A DNA stretch of 64,000 bases from Ziziphus jujuba (taxonomy: Eukaryota > Streptophyta > Magnoliopsida > Rosales > Rhamnaceae): assembly GCF_031755915.1 (NCBI RefSeq), contig NC_083385.1:573001-637000 (forward strand), written 5' to 3'. Made by a program: the position numbers and the translations under genes. Positions 38,699-51,217 of this stretch are shown in pieces (the first letter of the stretch is position 1; every line of letters begins with the position of its first letter). Below the pieces are notes generated by a model. The model was not told the origin of the DNA and ran no database searches. It saw nothing but the letters and a program-made list of their open reading frames with translations.

Positions 38699-39012
38699 GT
38701 ACCTCTCACCTAAAAGTTTTTTCTCTCTCTCTCTCTTAATCTCAGATCTATTCGATTCCAGATTTCTTTTATCTCTTTACTACTTGGATCTCCCTTTTTT
38801 AACTTTCCTTCTGAATTTCTTTGATGCTCCGATTCTGGTGTATTTTCGATATTCATATAATTTATCGATACCAACAGGTACGCTTTTATTTGTTTCTCCT
38901 TTCTTTGAATCTTTCACCGTTTCTTCGAGTATTGTTTTTACCGCTTACTAGCACGATTCTAATGCGTCTCAATCTCAACTTCACTTCGGTTTTTTTATTT
39001 TTTATTTTTAAG
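38699..39012 (+). other. Possible intron in the 5' leader of the IDM1-like gene
   Basis: A donor-like CAG/GTACCT after a CT-rich leader (38698/38699) and an acceptor-like, T-rich ...taag (ending 39012) frame a T-rich segment with its own ATGs (38823, 38959). Removing it gives a cleaner leader. Not verified by transcripts. Confidence 0.4.
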
Positions 39013-39165
39013 GGTTTCTGCGGAACACCATCGTCTGCCAATTTTTGAATTGAATATCACAACGAATTTGTGGTCGGGCTTTTGAAGAAGGAAATTCAGC
39101 ATAATAACCGTAAGCGAATTGTGCTGTGGTATCAATTATCATTCAGTTGTGCTTTTAGTTATTGA

Positions 39166-39282
39166 ATGCTGTCTCAGAAGAGTATTGAGTCTCCGGTGAA
39201 GTTATTCCTGGATGGGAGAAGCAGTGGGGGAAGAGACGGTTTGTTTGGCTGTGTTAACAGATGGGGAAATGGAGAACGATAA
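39166..39282 (+). promoter_or_regulatory. Upstream ORF overlapping the IDM1-like start
   Basis: An ATG at 39166 opens a 38-codon frame ending with TAA at 39280-39282, in a different frame from the main ATG at 39212 and overlapping it by 71 bases. If kept in the mRNA, it would reduce initiation at the main start. A possible 68-base intron (39110-39177, gtaagc...ctcag) would remove its ATG, so splicing could switch it. Confidence 0.45.
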
Positions 39283-42200
39283 GCCTTCGAAAACCAAAAC
39301 GACCGAATTGAAGCGAGGTCATCATTTTCTTGAAGATAAAGATAATGGAGAAGCCGACCCATACCCATTTCCGAACAAGAAAATAGCAAAAGAAGTTTCA
39401 AATGATGATATACGCTCAGAAGTTACGAATCCTATAATTTCTCCGAAAGAGAATGCCTCCAGTTTTCAAGATATCACTAGCCAACCTGCTAAATTGACCA
39501 ATTTAGAGTGCGGAGAAGTCACCTCTACTACGTGTCCCGGGAATTCAAGCTCAGAGGAGACCTTGAGCGATGGTGAGCCAAGTGGTAAACAAGATACTGA
39601 ATCTCGAATTACTAACGATACGCGTGGTGCTACCTTGACGTCTCGCGTTGTACTGGAAATTCCCGAGCACGTCAGTTCATCTGGGATACGAAAAATTACT
39701 TTTAAATTCAGCAAAAGAAAGGATGACGAAGACGACAGCCATTCCTCAGCTGCTTTAGTACCTCAGCCTGTAACTGAATCTGATGACTTCGGTAGTGGCT
39801 CGTTTTATGTTCCTTCCAGAGAAATGGTTGATACAAGGTTTGCCGAAACCAGCAAATTTCATTTATGTACTCCCAATTTAGAATTGAAAATGTCTAAAAA
39901 GGTTGTTCCCAGCAGCTACCCTACAAATGTTAAGAAGCTCTTAGCGACGGGTATCCTTGATGGAGCTCGTGTGAAGTATATTTCTGCTACACCAGAGGTA
40001 AAGTAGAGACTTAATATGTCTTTGCCATGTGCTATTATTATTATTATTATTTACCGGGTTATTCTTTTGAGCCTTCTTATTGACTTTTTTAATGGTTGGC
40101 AGAAACAACTACAGGGAATCATAAGTGGCGGTGGGTATTTGTGTGGCTGTTCCTCATGCAATTTCTCCAATGTAAGGAGTCCGCGGCTTCGATTTTTTTG
40201 GGAATGTGCTTGTGCGTTTTCTGATAATTTAACTGTAAAATGTCATGTACAGGTACTGAGTGCATATGAGTTTGAACAGCATGCTGGTGTGAAGACTCGG
40301 CATCCTAATAATCACATATTCCTGGAGAATAGTAGGCCAATCTATAGCATCATTCAAGAACTGAAGACTGCTCCTCTCAGCATATTAGACGAAGTGATCA
40401 AAGACATTGCTGGTGCCTCTGTTAATGAGGAATACTTCCGGATTTGGAGAGGTGAAGCTAATTATCTGTTTCTTTTTACTCTTTTTATTTTTTTATTTTT
40501 TTTGGGGGATATAGTGGGGTTGGGGCAGGTATCTGATCCTTTTAACATATTTATTTTCGGTGGAGTTGGGATCGATATACCTGTATTTTTTGTAATGTAC
40601 ATTCATTTGGTTGCTTATTCTGGTCTTTGTCGAACAAATTCTTCATGAACTCCTGTAAGACTACAATATTAATGCCAAACTACATGAGAAAAGAAATAGG
40701 ATGAAGGGATAAAAAGTTGGTGTGCTGCAATTTTAGAGCTAATTATTAAACTCTGTAGTTCTTTTGAATTGTGCAGCAACTCTTCAGCAAAGCAGTGGAA
40801 TGGCTGAAGTGGATAAAAGGCATTACATGAAACTTCCAAAGTTGGCTCATACACCTGTAGGGTAAAGAGTTTCAACTTTTGACAATTAATGTTGGGGATG
40901 ATAGTTCAGTAATTTTATTCTTTTTTCTTTGTCTCTTGAATAATATATCTGGTTCTTTGCATAGCATATGAACTACGGTAAAATGCATAAAATTTTGAGG
41001 ACTAAATGGCAATCACACTAAAATTCAAAGTGTATGCAATATATTTACATTGGAATGTTTATGCTCAGCACTTCTTGTACTATTTTAAGTTTATATATAT
41101 ATATATATATAGTAGTTTCCAATTGTCTATTTAATAAGCAAGCTTGAGAGAGTGAAATATATTGTCTAGGGGGAATAATATGTTCTTGTGAACTAAAGGT
41201 ACTGCTTTGCTTAAATTTGCAGCTGCTCTAATCTGGCTGCAGAAGATAGTTTTAGCCCTGCTTCGTATACTTGTGTGCAGAATGACTTGGTCAAAAGAGA
41301 AATACATGTGGAGAAAGTGGAGGAGCGGAAACGTTTAATGAAGAAGTTTGTTTCTCTCTCTCTCTCTCTCTCCTGTTATATTTTGGCCATCCTTGATGGT
41401 TGCTTCATTACTACCCAAGTTCTTGTGGAGAAGTCTTCCTATCTCCACAAATGTTTTACTGTCTTGGTTAATTCAGATGACATGCAGTGCTCTGTATATG
41501 AAACCTGACAATGTGCTGTTTCTTCAGACCAAGCTCCTACAGTTCTAACTCAGTTGTGCAACACAAGAAATCTGCTGACGGTGTCACCAAGAGAAGGTCT
41601 TGGCACCACACTTATCCTCCCATCTTGTTTAATATGCCTCATTTTAAATTGTGAATTTTTTTTTTTCTGTTTCAATTTATACAATTTTGGGCTTATCTAA
41701 ATGCAAGCTCTTGGCTTTGTAGGGATAATGATCTTCACCGGTTATTATTTATGCCAAATGGACTTCCAGATGGAGCTGAGTTGGCATACTATGTTAAAGG
41801 ACAGGTCTCTCTCCCTCCTCTCCCCCGGCGCCCCCTCTCTCCTTTTGAATTGGTTTTTTGACTTTGGTTTCATTTGGCAGTGGCTATGTTGTCTTTGAAT
41901 TTACTTGATCTAATATTTGAATATTTCAGAAAATACTTCGTGGCTACAAGCAGGGAAATGGAATAGTCTGTAATTGCTGTAATAGGGAGGTAAAATTTTG
42001 AGTTGTACCGATTATGTTAAGTTTGCTGAATTCTACATTGTTTCATCCCTTTTCTTTCTCTAATATATTTTACATCTTTGTGTTTGAATATGAGCAGGTT
42101 AGTCCTTCTCAGTTTGAAGCTCATGCCGGGATGGCCGCCAGACGTCAACCGTGAGTAGCTTTAAAGAATTTCTCACTATCTGAGCAATTTAATGTGTCAT

Positions 42201-45200
42201 ACTGACATAATTCTTTGTGTTCATTTTGCAGCTATCGTCACATCTACATTTCCAATGGATTGACACTTCATGATATTGCTATTTCATTGGCTAATGGACA
42301 AAACCTTACTACTGGTGACAGTGACGATATGTGTGCAGCATGTGGAGATGGAGGCGATCTGATATTATGTAGTGGATGCCCTCGAGCATTTCATGCAGGT
42401 GGATATCTATTTTTGAATGATTAAATTCTTTCATATTTGGTAGTAGTTCATTTTGGAACTATTGATATGTTTTCCTGGCATGTTCAATCTTTATCAGATT
42501 TATTTCTCATTTTTTTAGTTGTACTTCAATTACACATGTGCCTTTGATTACCCTGGCACAAATTTTTACCTGAATAATAGTAATCTGACTGTAATTACCA
42601 ACCATTGTTGTTCATGATTGAGTCTTAAATGTTGGCTTCTGTACCATCCACAATTTTAGTTAATGTTGTTGATTTGTAACGACTGATTTTTGATTTATTA
42701 ACACTTCTACTAGCTTGTCATTATACTTGTTTAACATTTCAAATTGGATTAAAAAGGTTAATATTATATGCTGAATTCAATAGTGCATAGATACCTTTTA
42801 GGGGTTGTTGGGATTTGATGTTTTTTCACTTTTTGTTTCGCTAACTTTTTGCGCTGCAGCTTGTTTGGATTTTCAGAGGGTTCCAGAACATGATTGGCAT
42901 TGTCCCGATTGTAAAGATAAATTTGATCCTGGTAAAAAAACTGCTGCTGGAGAATCTACGAATATTGCCAGACCAATTGTAATAAGGTTGACAAGAGTTG
43001 TAAAAGCACCTGGATTTGATATTGGTGGTTGTGTTGTTTGCAGGTTGGTTGGTCATTTCTTTAAAGTTAATTTTTCTAATTTGGAATTCATTTTTGTGAA
43101 TTTTGGAATGTTATGAAACCCCCTTTTAGTTGGAAAAAGAAGTCATGGATTTTCTGGAAATGATTTAAACTAATTAATATGTTACCTGTAAAATGAGATC
43201 TTGGTGGAGTAGTGTTGAATATGCTATGCCATAAAGGTTCTTTATCTGAACAAATCTTTTGAAGTTTTATAGCTTCATGCTTAACATGGTTCCTTTTAGA
43301 GTTTGTTTACTGATAGATGGGTTTCCAATTTGTTGAAGATTTTATTCTACTTTCCATATTTGGAAGGTTTTCGTATGTTTAGTTACTGATTTCTTTCTCT
43401 TTTGTTGATTATTTCTTGTTACATTTTATGCCTTTGATGCTGTAACATGATGCAATTTCTTTTGTAATGATTGTTATTAGGATTTGACACTTATGTTATG
43501 TTTAATAGGGGCCACGACTTCAGTGCAGCGAAATTTGATGAGCGAACGGTTATGCTTTGTGACCAAGTAAGGCTTCAATATACACTCAATTTTATTTTTA
43601 AAAAAATTCCCCTTGGAAGATCTTTAATCCTATTAATCTTAATATTAATCTATGCTTAGTGTGAGAAGGAGTTTCATGTTGGTTGCTTGCGGAACACTGG
43701 ATTATGTGATTTAAAAGTAAGTCTTATACTTTGTAAATATTTAATATTTATATATCTTGGAATACTTATTCTTCTATGGTATCATACTGCAGGAACTCCC
43801 CAAGGATAAGTGGTTTTGTTGTGATGACTGCAAGATGATTCATATGTCTCTTCAGCATTCAGTATCCATTGGAGCAGAGATAGTTCCACCTTCACTTTCA
43901 TATGCAATGATCAGGAAGCATGCAGAGAGAGGATTATTTGTTGATGGAGCAATGGGTGATGATGTTCAATGGCGAATTTTAAGTGGAAAAAGTCGCTATC
44001 CTGAACATCTTCCCTTTCTTTCAAGGTCTGCTGCAATTTTTCGAGTAAGTCGTTATAAGGATAGAATTATTCTTCATCTTCTTAGTTGTCTTCTACAAAG
44101 CACTCAGTTAGGGTGCTTGCAGGCTAGTCTTTTCCTAACAACTTGTACTTTATAGTTGTAAACTTATGATGCTAATTTGTAACTATTTTACTTTATAGTT
44201 GTAAACTTATGATGCTAATTTGTAACTATTATTTTTCTTTGTTTTTTAATAAAACATTCTCTAATCATGTCTTGTGCAATTTACAGGAATGTTTTGATCC
44301 TATTGTTGCAAAATCTGGTCGTGATTTGATTCCTGTAATGGTCTATGGGTGAGTTAATCTTTTAATTTGTGCTTATCATTATGTTGCCCCCACTATAGTC
44401 AGTACCCAACGTCAGGCAACATGTTGCCTGACAGAGGTTTCCCGCAACATGTTGTTTGAAGTTGGGTGTGCACATCATGGAGGGGGACTGATGCATTCTA
44501 TAGCAGAACTATATATATATATATATATATAGATATCTGATATATTGATATGTTTTTCCTTCACCAAAATCTTTGAATCAGTCTGACGTCTGCAAATACA
44601 AATAAATAAGAGGAATTTAGATTTTCTGATCTTCTGTCTTGAAGATTTAAACTTTTGTTAATCTTAATATTATTTGTTTTGATTTTGCCAACTTGAACTG
44701 CTGTTATAATTGAATCTCTTGGTTGTTATTTTTTATGAAACTCTGACAAACCTTACTATTTACCATTTTATTTAAGAAAAGTTATTGTACTTTTGTTCTC
44801 ATGATCTAAATCTGTTCATGTTTGAACATCAGTAATTTCAGTCGCATGGTTCTAATTATGTTGTGTGGATTATGTACCAAGACTATTGACTATTTTCATA
44901 TGCTTTTGTTATATATTTTCAATGTCTTTTAACATTTTCTTAAAACATATTTGCAGGAGAAACATATCTGGTCAGGAGTTTGGTGGAATGTATTGTGTAG
45001 TTTTAATTGTGAGGTATACCACTTTTTTGTTATTAGGTTTATTCTATTTGTGCTGTTGGTTTTGTTGTACGTCGTTCATTGGACAATTATCCATGTACAT
45101 CTTATGGCTGCACAGGTCAATTGTTGTATCTGCTGGCCTTCTTAGGGTTTTTGGTCGGGAGGTCGCTGAGCTTCCTCTTGTGGCTACAAGTAGAGAACAT

Positions 45201-45753
45201 CAAGGAAAAGTATGAATGCTGGACCAGAAATTTGCTGTCTTCTGTGTGTTAATACCTTTTTATCTTGTTTGAGTACAAGCACTTTAACACTAATATTAAA
45301 CATTTTCGTTATTTTTTCACAGGGTTATTTTCAAGCATTATTTTCATGTATAGAGAAGTTGCTGTCTTCCTTGAATGTGGAAAATCTGGTGCTCCCTGCC
45401 GCTGAGGAAGCTGAGTCTATATGGACAAAGAAGTTTGGCTTCAAGAAGATGAGTGAGGAACGAGTAAGTTCGTTACATAACTTTGTTTCCAGTTGCGTGT
45501 TGATCTGAATATTTTATCCTGTGTTGTAGAATGAGTGACTGTAGTAGTCCAGATCATATAGATTGAAACCTTTACGGACATTCATAAAGATGAGTCTTAC
45601 ACATTGATAGCAAATAATTAAGTAAATACTTACAGTTGAATAATATTATTATGTTTTGCATATCAGTTGTCAAAGTATCTGAGGGAGGTTCAGTTGACAA
45701 TATTCAAGGGAACTTCAATGCTAGAGAAGGTGGTGCAGCCAAGTACAGAATAA
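39212..45753 (+). CDS. IDM1-like PHD-finger/GNAT acetyltransferase
   Basis: Nineteen coding exons: 39212-39997, 40103-40171, 40253-40451, 40777-40861, 41223-41345, 41528-41596, 41723-41804, 41930-41989, 42098-42150, 42232-42398, 42860-43043, 43509-43566, 43660-43716, 43793-44044, 44287-44348, 44957-45013, 45116-45209, 45323-45463, 45667-45753. All are GT-AG and in frame; the product is 894 residues. Order: acidic/Ser-rich N-terminus (1-235); first TDBD-type domain (about 240-305, KKLLATGILDGARVKYIS); second (about 445-515, LLFMPNGLPDGAELAYYVKG); PHD finger 1 (543-590, CAACGDGGDLILCSGCP); PHD finger 2 (about 620-680, CDQCEKEFHVGC); GNAT fold (about 690-830) with acetyl-CoA loop REHQGKGY. This is the architecture of Arabidopsis IDM1/ROS4 and its relatives At3g53680 and At2g36720, which it resembles more. 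IDM1 acetylates histone H3 and promotes active DNA demethylation; whether this relative does so is inference. No domain is broken. Confidence 0.92.
44146..44231. repeat. Near-perfect 43-bp tandem duplication in an IDM1-like intron
   Basis: Copies 44146-44188 and 44189-44231 start tactttatagttgtaaactt and differ at one base, so the event is recent. It lies in the intron between coding exons 14 and 15. Confidence 0.95.
44386..44487. repeat. Nested palindrome in an IDM1-like intron
   Basis: Bases 44411-44432 form a perfect 22-bp palindrome (gtcaggcaaca and its complement). Around it acccaac (44404-44410) pairs with gttgggt (44461-44467), caacatgttg recurs at 44454-area, and ccccc/ggggg mark the outer ends. 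It lies between coding exons 15 and 16 and is less AT-rich than its surroundings; it looks like a small foldback insertion. Confidence 0.7.
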
Positions 45754-46819
45754 CAATTTTAAGAATTCCACACTTTATTTTTGTTTTATTTTTTTAAAAT
45801 TATTTTTCCTATTTTGTGATTCCTCTTTACTGTAATATTGCTGGTTTTCTTCTTCTTTTTTTTTTTTTTCTTTTTTTTTTGGCTGCCCCCCGCTTAATAG
45901 CGGTTAGCATTATTTCTGAGGATTTGTTTTGTTCTTGGACAGACTAGAAATGAAGAGTGGGTGAAGTAGGAAGGATAAGTGCATGTAAAAAAAAAAATTA
46001 TAAAAAAAAAGAAAAAAAAAAAGAGAAGGTGAAAATGAGTGCATGCTGAATTTTTACTATGCATGCATATGAGCAATAAATTTCTATATATATATATATA
46101 TATATTTCCTGTTATATAGTTAGTAATGTATTTACATGTAATTTCAATCTCATGTATAATGAATATTTTTCCTTTAGTTATTGGAATTTAGTCTATGTTA
46201 ATCTTTGAACGCAGAAAAGGAATCGTTGCTGGGTTATTCTGATATTGTCATTATGTGTGGGCATTATGGTCATTGCATGCACGTGAAGGTTAAATTGACA
46301 AATAGCGTTAACAAACTTGGTCACCTCTTAGGCCTTGGTTCTCCAAGTTTAAAACTGATTTTCACATTTCAATGCCGTGCATTCCCTAAAAGAGTAGGAA
46401 TAAGAACATCAATTTTCTTCATGCGATGATTCATGATCATTTTTCTGCTATTTGAGACTTTTTAAAAAAAAATAATAATAATAATAAAATAAAATTCTCT
46501 CCCCCATTCCAACTGGTCAAACTGCGATTCAAATTCTTGTGTTTTGATAGGTATAGCGCAATTCCTCAGGTTATAGTTATTTTTATGTTATAATGTTGAT
46601 CGGGCATATTTCAGGAAGGTAAAGAAGCATCATCAGGTCCAGAACGTAAGAGATGCTAGATGGTGAGGGCAAATTTAAATTGCATGTTTGTATGTTTGTT
46701 GTGTGTCTGATCTTAAGCAAGAGGAGAGTGATAAGTTCAAATCATTTTTACTGTTAAAATTCCAATCTTTAAAATATGTATGTATATATATGTATTCAAT
46801 CTTCTATTAAAATAATGAA

Positions 46820-46990
46820 TTTTTCATCCAGATCCTTATTATAAAACTTTAAAACATTTAGATTGTTTTAAAGGATGAAATTTTAAAATATGTTTAAAAT
46901 TTATATGAATACAGTATAACAGTTAAGAGGGTTTAAAAACTCAAGTGAACTTCTCAAAATTTATATAAATTTAAATGTATTTTCTATATA
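46820..46990. repeat. Dispersed relative of the 11.4-12.1 kb foldback family
   Basis: Shares catttagattgtttt, gatgaaattttaaaatatg-like and tttatatgaa segments with the units at 11368 and 11647 and carries a comparable inverted tttatataaattt arm near 46958-46970. Diverged; edges uncertain. Confidence 0.4.
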
Positions 46991-48184
46991 TCAATGGGGC
47001 CCTTGCTTAGAAATTTTGCATTTAATCAAAATTCAAAATTTTGATACTGGCCGTGGAAGCTTATTAATAGTCCAAATTAGCTTTACCCCCAAATTTTGAC
47101 GCTATTATCTTCCTCTCCTAGAATTCAAATCTCAGCTTGTAAATTTGCATTCTGATTCCTCCATTTAAAGAGAAAATGGTGGATGCCTCCACCATGAAAG
47201 CTCTGCAACCCTTTCTTTCTCCTACCTTGTACTGCTATTTTTGAATTTAGAGAAAGATTGGCATGCTTTTGAACTATAATAAAGGTCTTGCCTTCTATAA
47301 CAGTGATGATGGAGTTTTGGCGGTGAATAGCTTCATATTTTGTTTCAATGTAGGAATGGAAGTGTGAATTTGAAGATTTAACCGTTAATATTAAAATTCT
47401 GCACTTTGGTTAAATTCAGAATTCCAGGACAAAACTTCATTATATATTAAGTCTTCTATCAGGAATTCCTATTTAATTAAGTCAATTATTATTTGAATTT
47501 AAATTGAAAATTTTATCTAAATAATTCTTAATGTCGCTATATAAAAATCTTTGATTTTATAAAATCAAGATTTTTTAATTAGAGAATTCTTGCATGTGGA
47601 CTTAGGTTGTGCATCAAAGAACTTGGATAAAATAAACAAATAAATAAATCTTTGTAAAAGCAATCTTCATAACGTACCTATCTATTATGTCTGTCTGATG
47701 GTCTCTATTTTTTTTTTTTTGGGTTGTTTATTAATTTTCTTTTTCTTTTATATGATATCTAATTTATACAGTAATTTCACTGAATTTGTATTAAATATGA
47801 AGGAAATTAAGGTGAAGATTGAAGTTTAGGATTATCTTTATCTGAAATTTTACTGCATAAATTATGTATAATTTTGTGCGCGGAAAGTGATCCAGGGCGA
47901 AGACGTAAGTTTTGGGAAAACTAGAGCTGGGCCAATGATGAAAAGTAACTTGTAATCGATGTTAGTTTATAATATACGTATTGAGTGGGTATGAAGCAAG
48001 AAATCATAATTAAAATTTTTAGAACGTTTGTAAGTTCCGAAAAATTTTCAGCTGCTCTGCAAAAAGAAAAAGTGATGGGTAATTAAAGCAAAACAAATCA
48101 ACAGAGAAACAAAACCAATAGGAAACTAACCAATATATCTTTATATGTATATATTTGGATTATACATACAGGAAATGGGGTTAA

Positions 48185-48350
48185 AATGCGGACATCTCAA
48201 TTTTTTAATTTGAAAATAAATTGGAGTTTATTATTTAGAATGGTTCAATAATATATAATTAATATAATAAATACATATAATATTCAATAGTTCTAAATAA
48301 TTAAATCTATTTTATTTTCAAATTAAAAAATTAACGAAGTTCTCCGATTA
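48185..48350. mobile_element. MITE-like near-perfect palindrome
   Basis: Arms of about 60 bases (48188-48250 and 48283-48347) pair almost throughout: ttttttaatttgaaaataaa on the left matches the complement of tttattttcaaattaaaaaa on the right. The ends (gcggacatctc and, inverted, atcggagaacttc) are GC-richer, as in MITE termini. No coding capacity; superfamily not assigned. Confidence 0.6.
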
Positions 48351-48758
48351 CATATGTGGAAGCTCTCTTTCATAGAGTAATGCTATGTTCTGCTCACATT
48401 CAAATTGGAAATATATTGATATATTAAATATTGAATGCCGTATTTAAATTAATAATTTAATATTACAAGGTGTTGGACATAAAGTGGTTGAATATTTCAG
48501 CAAAAATACTTAATATATTATGAATTCACCAAAGGAAAAAAAAAAAAAAAAAAAAGGAGAAATGAAAAACAAGAGTATTATAATTATGAATTTATGTGGC
48601 TAGAGCCTCGAGCTGAAGAGATAGAAGGCCAAATGGATAATATCAAATGGGTTCTGGATGGGTCTGAATCTGATCACCTACTTTCGTGCTCAGAGAAAGT
48701 CAGAAGCCAGACAGTGTTATCAAATTTTCAATTATCACCATCCACATACAGTGTCGGT

Positions 48759-48816
48759 TTATAATATATGTCTCCTCCGCCTCCCTTCTTTCTGCCAGTA
48801 TCACGTGAGCCACGTG
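48759..48816 (-). promoter_or_regulatory. Orphan promoter-like module: two G-boxes and a TATA-like motif
   Basis: CACGTG at 48802-48807 and 48811-48816 (9-bp spacing), with an inverted TATAAACC-like motif around 48757-48764 about 40 bases away, in the right order for minus-strand transcription. The sequence after it (about 48600-48755) is less AT-rich but has no long frame. Confidence 0.35.
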
Positions 48817-49208
48817 ACACCGCCATACCTTGATTAATATTTCATCATCTTCACATATACTAATACCTAGTGCTACGCTTTTTTTTTTTGGTTACTGAAA
48901 AAATACGATCCCTCTCAATTTTATTATTATTATTATTTTTTTCATTCGTTTGTATTGAATCCAAATTCTCAATTTAGTTGGCCACCCACACCATATTGCA
49001 TCAATATCAAATCTACACATAATTATTAATTAAACGCACATGCATACATCTATTTACATATAATATATACGTTAATGAACAATTTATCACGCAATTAATA
49101 TATATGAACATGGGAGCTTTTATTTTTGATTTATGTATATATTCATAATTTTCCATGCCAGGCATATACCATCTACATGAAGACATTAATTCTATTGATA
49201 AAATGGGA

Positions 49209-49301
49209 AGTATGCTTTTGTACACATAAAAATAAATAAATGAATAAAAGTAGTAAGTATGTTTGTATACATAAAAATAAATAAATAAATAAAAGTAGTA
49301 A
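49209..49301. repeat. Tandem duplication, 47-bp period
   Basis: Copies 49209-49255 and 49256-49301 share agtatg, cataaaaataaataaat and aataaaagtagta. Confidence 0.85.
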
Positions 49302-50790
49302 GTGTATATGCTTTAGACTTTTATAATATATATATATATATATTTTCTTTTTTGCCCTCCAATATATGCTTTAGCCTTAGAGGTTGGCCGCATGCCCCAC
49401 TATTTAAAAGCCCCATTGGAAGTAACGATAAGTGTCGTATAAACTAATTACCAAAAAAAAAAAAAAAAAAAAAGTGTTTAAAAACTAGGTTTCAATTCTC
49501 GCTCTTTCACTTAGATTTACGTTTATAGATTTACAATTCTTATATATTCTGTACGCTTTGAATTTTTATATTAATAAAAAATATATATATATATCATGTG
49601 GGGTTCACTTTCATCTCAACAGGTTTGGAAGATCTTCTAAATCTTAACACTATCGACACATCTTGTATCTGTCTATTTCAGGAAGCGAAAAAAAAGGAAA
49701 AATGAAAGTAGTTGTCCATTTCATTAACCTGCCCAATTAATTTATTAATATATATTGGACTTTTATTTTAATTAATTTAAATATTTGTTGTGTCTCTCTC
49801 ATAACCAAGTAGTATAAAAAGAATATTATTAATTTAGTTACTTTATATATATAAGATCACATTTGATCTATCTGATGAGGATGATATCAATAAGTCTTGA
49901 TAAAGAAGGTTTCAATTAGAATCGTATCGAGTGGATGACCGTGGTGGACCTAGAAAATTTTTCTAAGGAGCAGCATTATATAATACTACTTTGCCTTTTA
50001 TTGAATATATGGTGAAGAAAAATATAAATATATACAAAAATGCATCACCTTTTTTTTAATTTTAATTTTAATTTTTTCACTATTTTGTAACCTAACCACA
50101 ATCAGAATATTCACTAATTTTAGCAGGGATTAAATCTTTTCTTCTCTAATTTTTTTTTTCAAAGAAAAGTGTGATTTTCAAAACCTTCAGAGTACACAAG
50201 AAATTGATTGCAAATTTATTAAACGCACACACTCCTTAAGGCAAATACAAAATTAAATGTTGGTTGTTTTAGGATTTAAACAACTAAAGTAATTGAAAAT
50301 GGGCAAAAAAAAAAATTAACAATGAAACTATGTAATTAAAAAAAATGCAACTTAATTCTAGATAATTACAACAAAATTTAAATAAGAATTATAATATGAA
50401 TATTTTTTGTTATTAACTAATTATATTAAATAATTACACATCTATATAAATATTATATAGAACCTTGATAAAATAACAATTATAACGTTAAAATATAGAT
50501 AAATATTATAATTACATTATATAGTTATGGCCATGTAATAATTAAAACAAAAACAAATGTAAGAGAAAATGGAAATTTCAAAACTCAAATCTACGCATGG
50601 CTGTGGGAGAGAAGAAAGAAGGGGTAAGAGAGGATGCACTCATATGTTTATAGGATTAAAAGAGTAAATAGATAAAAATAAATAATAAAAATTTAGGAAA
50701 GCAAAACATTTGAGAGGAGGCATGTGCTCTACGCCCAACATAGTCTACTTGTACATAGATTTTTGTATCCTTTCCTAATTTAAATTTTAT

Positions 50791-50848
50791 CTAAGCTTTT
50801 AAGAATTCAATAACATATACTAAGCTTTTAAGAATTCAATAACATATA
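50791..50848. repeat. Perfect 29-bp tandem duplication
   Basis: Copies 50791-50819 and 50820-50848 both begin ctaagcttttaagaattcaa and are identical. Confidence 0.95.
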
Positions 50849-51171
50849 CTAAGATATTAATGGCTATAATTTCTCTATATATTTTTAATACTTTATAATT
50901 TAATAATTTCATCAAAATAAGATACTAAGTTATATTCTTTTTATTGATACTAAATTATATGTGCTCTTTTCATTCGTGCCGTTTTCTTCTTTTTTAGTTC
51001 TTTTCGACGATTTTCTTTTCTACTTCAATACTTATTCTTTTCAACTTCAAGGTTAATATTTTAGAGAGAGAAAAAAAAAAAAAAACTTTACAAAGAAAAA
51101 TTTCAACCAGACCTTTGACAAAGTTAGACATATTCCAATAAAATCCTTAAATAGTATTTCCTCTATACACT

Positions 51172-51217
<46 letters not shown>

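Noticed and set aside
46205..46429. 74-codon frame after the IDM1-like gene
   Set aside because: Lies in the 3' flank after a stop that matches the family's C-terminus; no domain.
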